From Neobacillus massiliamazoniensis (lineage in GTDB: Bacteria; Bacillota; Bacilli; Bacillales; Cytobacillaceae), in NCBI RefSeq assembly GCF_001048695.1, contig NZ_CVRB01000002.1, forward strand, positions 806,001 through 870,000: a stretch of 64,000 nt of DNA. The letters are read 5' to 3'. The notes below the pieces were generated by a model. That model was not told the origin of the DNA. It made no database searches and was given only the letters and a program-made list of their open reading frames with translations. Shown in pieces: positions 62,720 through 64,000 of this stretch (within the stretch, counting starts at the first letter, position 1; each line of letters starts with the position of its first letter). Both the position numbers and the translations under genes were made by a program.

Positions 62720-63997
62720 ATGAAAGTTTTAATGAAAATCATTTTAGTTATGGGGATTATTTGTGTATTTAGGGGAGAGGAGGCAGCAGCAGCAGGATCG
62801 CTTCAGTCACAAATTAATGGGGTACCGGAAGGCGGTACATTAAGGCTGAAGAAGGGGGTCTACGAGGAAGCAATTGTGATAAAAAGACCTATCGTCATTG
62901 AAGGGGAAAAAGGGGTCATTTTTAAAGTTTGTTCTTCAAAACCAGCGATTACGATCACTGGAAACAAAGTAACTCTTAAAAGTATAGAAGTGGTGGGGTG
63001 TCAAAAAAATAGTAGCCCTCCTGCCCTATCGGTTAGTGGGAGAAATCATCACTTTGAAGAGATTACCATTCATTCTAGTGGACAGGGAATAAAGCTAGAT
63101 AATGTGGAAAAAACAAGCTTTCAAACAATTATAATATCAGGGCTTGGCAAGGAAAATGGTTTTGATCTTTGGCAATCGCATCATAACACGTTTACAGATG
63201 TCCATATTGACCACGTCCAAGACGGATTTTATATGGAAAATAGCCCCGATAACATGTTTATTCAAAATGATATACATGATTCAAGATATGGGTTTCATGT
63301 CATGTTCTCCGACAACATTACCATTAAAAGCAATACATCGTCAGAAAATTTTACTGGTGCCATGATTATGGGGACGAACCATTCGGTCATTGAGGAAAAT
63401 AAGCTGATCGATAATAACCAAAATGTAAACGCACAGGGACTGCTTCTCTATGATGTCCACGATTCAACGATTAATGGTAATCGTGTTTCAAACAATCGAG
63501 TCGGACTGTATATGGAAGACTCGACTGGAAATGAAATAAATCGCAACGTATTTTCCGCAAATTTTATAGGGGCTCAAATTAATAATATTAAAAAGAATGT
63601 GATTGAAGGAAATACGTTTATTGCTAATGTGAACGAAATACAAGCAAATGGTGGCTCTGACAATCGAATTCGAAATAACTATTGGGATGCAGCTTTGAAT
63701 CTTGATACAGATGGAGATGGAAAGAGTAATCTTCCGTATAAAGCAGATCCGTATTTTCTTACGCTTGTAAAGGATACACCATCTTATCAGCTATTCTTTC
63801 AGCATCCAGGGCTTGTTTTGCTGCAAAAAATGCTAAAGAGTCCTGAGCATTTACTGATTACGGACGAACAGCCATTAATGAATAACGAGGCAAAGATTGT
63901 TCATAGACAATCGCATAATACAGCTGCCTGGTTCATGAGTCTTTCTATGATTCTTGGCAGTCTTATCATCATTTTTTACGGGAGGAAGAAAGTATGA
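62720..63997 (+). CDS. nosD: NosD-type parallel beta-helix protein
   Basis: 425-aa exported protein aiding copper-site (CuZ) maturation of nitrous oxide reductase. A signal peptide (about 1-25) is followed by right-handed beta-helix (CASH/PbH1) repeats over about 30-330, with many N-asparagine ladder motifs (EENKLIDNNQN, NEINRNVFSANFIG). DLDTDGDGKSNLPY-like loop and YKADPYF near 340 are characteristic of NosD. A C-terminal hydrophobic tail (AAWFMSLSMILGSLIIIFYG) anchors it. AGGAAGG lies about 12 nt before the ATG. Its stop overlaps the ATG of the next gene. Confidence 0.88.
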   Translation: MKVLMKIILVMGIICVFRGEEAAAAGSLQSQINGVPEGGTLRLKKGVYEEAIVIKRPIVIEGEKGVIFKVCSSKPAITITGNKVTLKSIEVVGCQKNSSPPALSVSGRNHHFEEITIHSSGQGIKLDNVEKTSFQTIIISGLGKENGFDLWQSHHNTFTDVHIDHVQDGFYMENSPDNMFIQNDIHDSRYGFHVMFSDNITIKSNTSSENFTGAMIMGTNHSVIEENKLIDNNQNVNAQGLLLYDVHDSTINGNRVSNNRVGLYMEDSTGNEINRNVFSANFIGAQINNIKKNVIEGNTFIANVNEIQANGGSDNRIRNNYWDAALNLDTDGDGKSNLPYKADPYFLTLVKDTPSYQLFFQHPGLVLLQKMLKSPEHLLITDEQPLMNNEAKIVHRQSHNTAAWFMSLSMILGSLIIIFYGRKKV

Positions 63998-64000
63998 AAC
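63994..64000 (+). CDS. Start of the next gene (probable nos operon), truncated by window end
   Basis: An ATG at 63994 overlaps the nosD stop (ATGA) and has GGAGG 8 nt upstream. Only the first two codons (MK) are visible. In nos clusters nosD is usually followed by the ABC genes nosF/nosY, so one of those is expected. Confidence 0.6.

Overview
The window looks like a chromosomal segment of a low-GC, endospore-forming Bacillaceae, probably close to Neobacillus/Bacillus. Evidence is the intact walRKHI-walJ-htrA-rlmH locus in Bacillus order, a gerA-type germinant receptor operon, CotS/CotSA-like spore-coat genes, and AGGAGG-type ribosome binding sites with many TTG/GTG starts. The genus is inference; no rRNA or tRNA gene is present.

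Layout. 1-9.9 kb: an M23/LysM/G5 cell-wall hydrolase, then the essential WalRK two-component operon, HtrA, a small CxxC protein and rlmH. 9.9-33.4 kb: an accessory region in which the last ~21 bp of rlmH recur, in the same orientation and progressively degenerate, at about 11.0, 12.9, 13.7, 16.5, 17.5, 20.1, 23.8 and 33.4 kb, with a partial copy at 18.9 kb. They divide the DNA into about nine segments carrying a YczE-like membrane protein, an APC transporter, a duplicated transporter fragment, a ParM/ParR/parC partition cassette, GIY-YIG plus TRM11-like genes, an RluF-like synthase, a ManC/glycosyltransferase/CotS cluster, and a large segment with an APC permease, a TIR-domain defence-like operon, DoxX, an RND pump and a repeat-rich L,D-transpeptidase. 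This resembles serial insertion at the rlmH 3' end, the site used by staphylococcal SCC elements, but no recombinase lies in the window.

33.5-42.2 kb: lactate permease, a gerABC operon followed by a pyruvate kinase that lacks its C-terminal domain (this block is flanked by inverted copies of a composite repeat), and a TetR-controlled paired SMR efflux operon. 42.6-48.6 kb: two tandem SpeF-type ornithine decarboxylases and PotE, an acid-response and putrescine-export module. 49-55.4 kb: lysS, pdxK, a ten-unit 52-bp tandem repeat, and a TetR regulator (with an internal 78-bp duplication) divergent from an MMPL exporter. 55.8-64 kb: an HsmA-like membrane protein, cydABDC (cytochrome bd oxidase and its ABC exporter), and nosD, which starts a probable nos operon running off the end.

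Small repeats are prominent. A 185-246 bp MITE-like family with GGCTGTGTTAAA ends is flanked by 8-bp target duplications in four copies, and the window holds both an empty and a filled version of one insertion site. Relatives with altered ends occur at 35.3, 40.5, 55.5 and 62.5 kb, and a 77-bp remnant at 1.8 kb. A second palindromic repeat family occurs three times (2.0, 48.8 and 50.5 kb).
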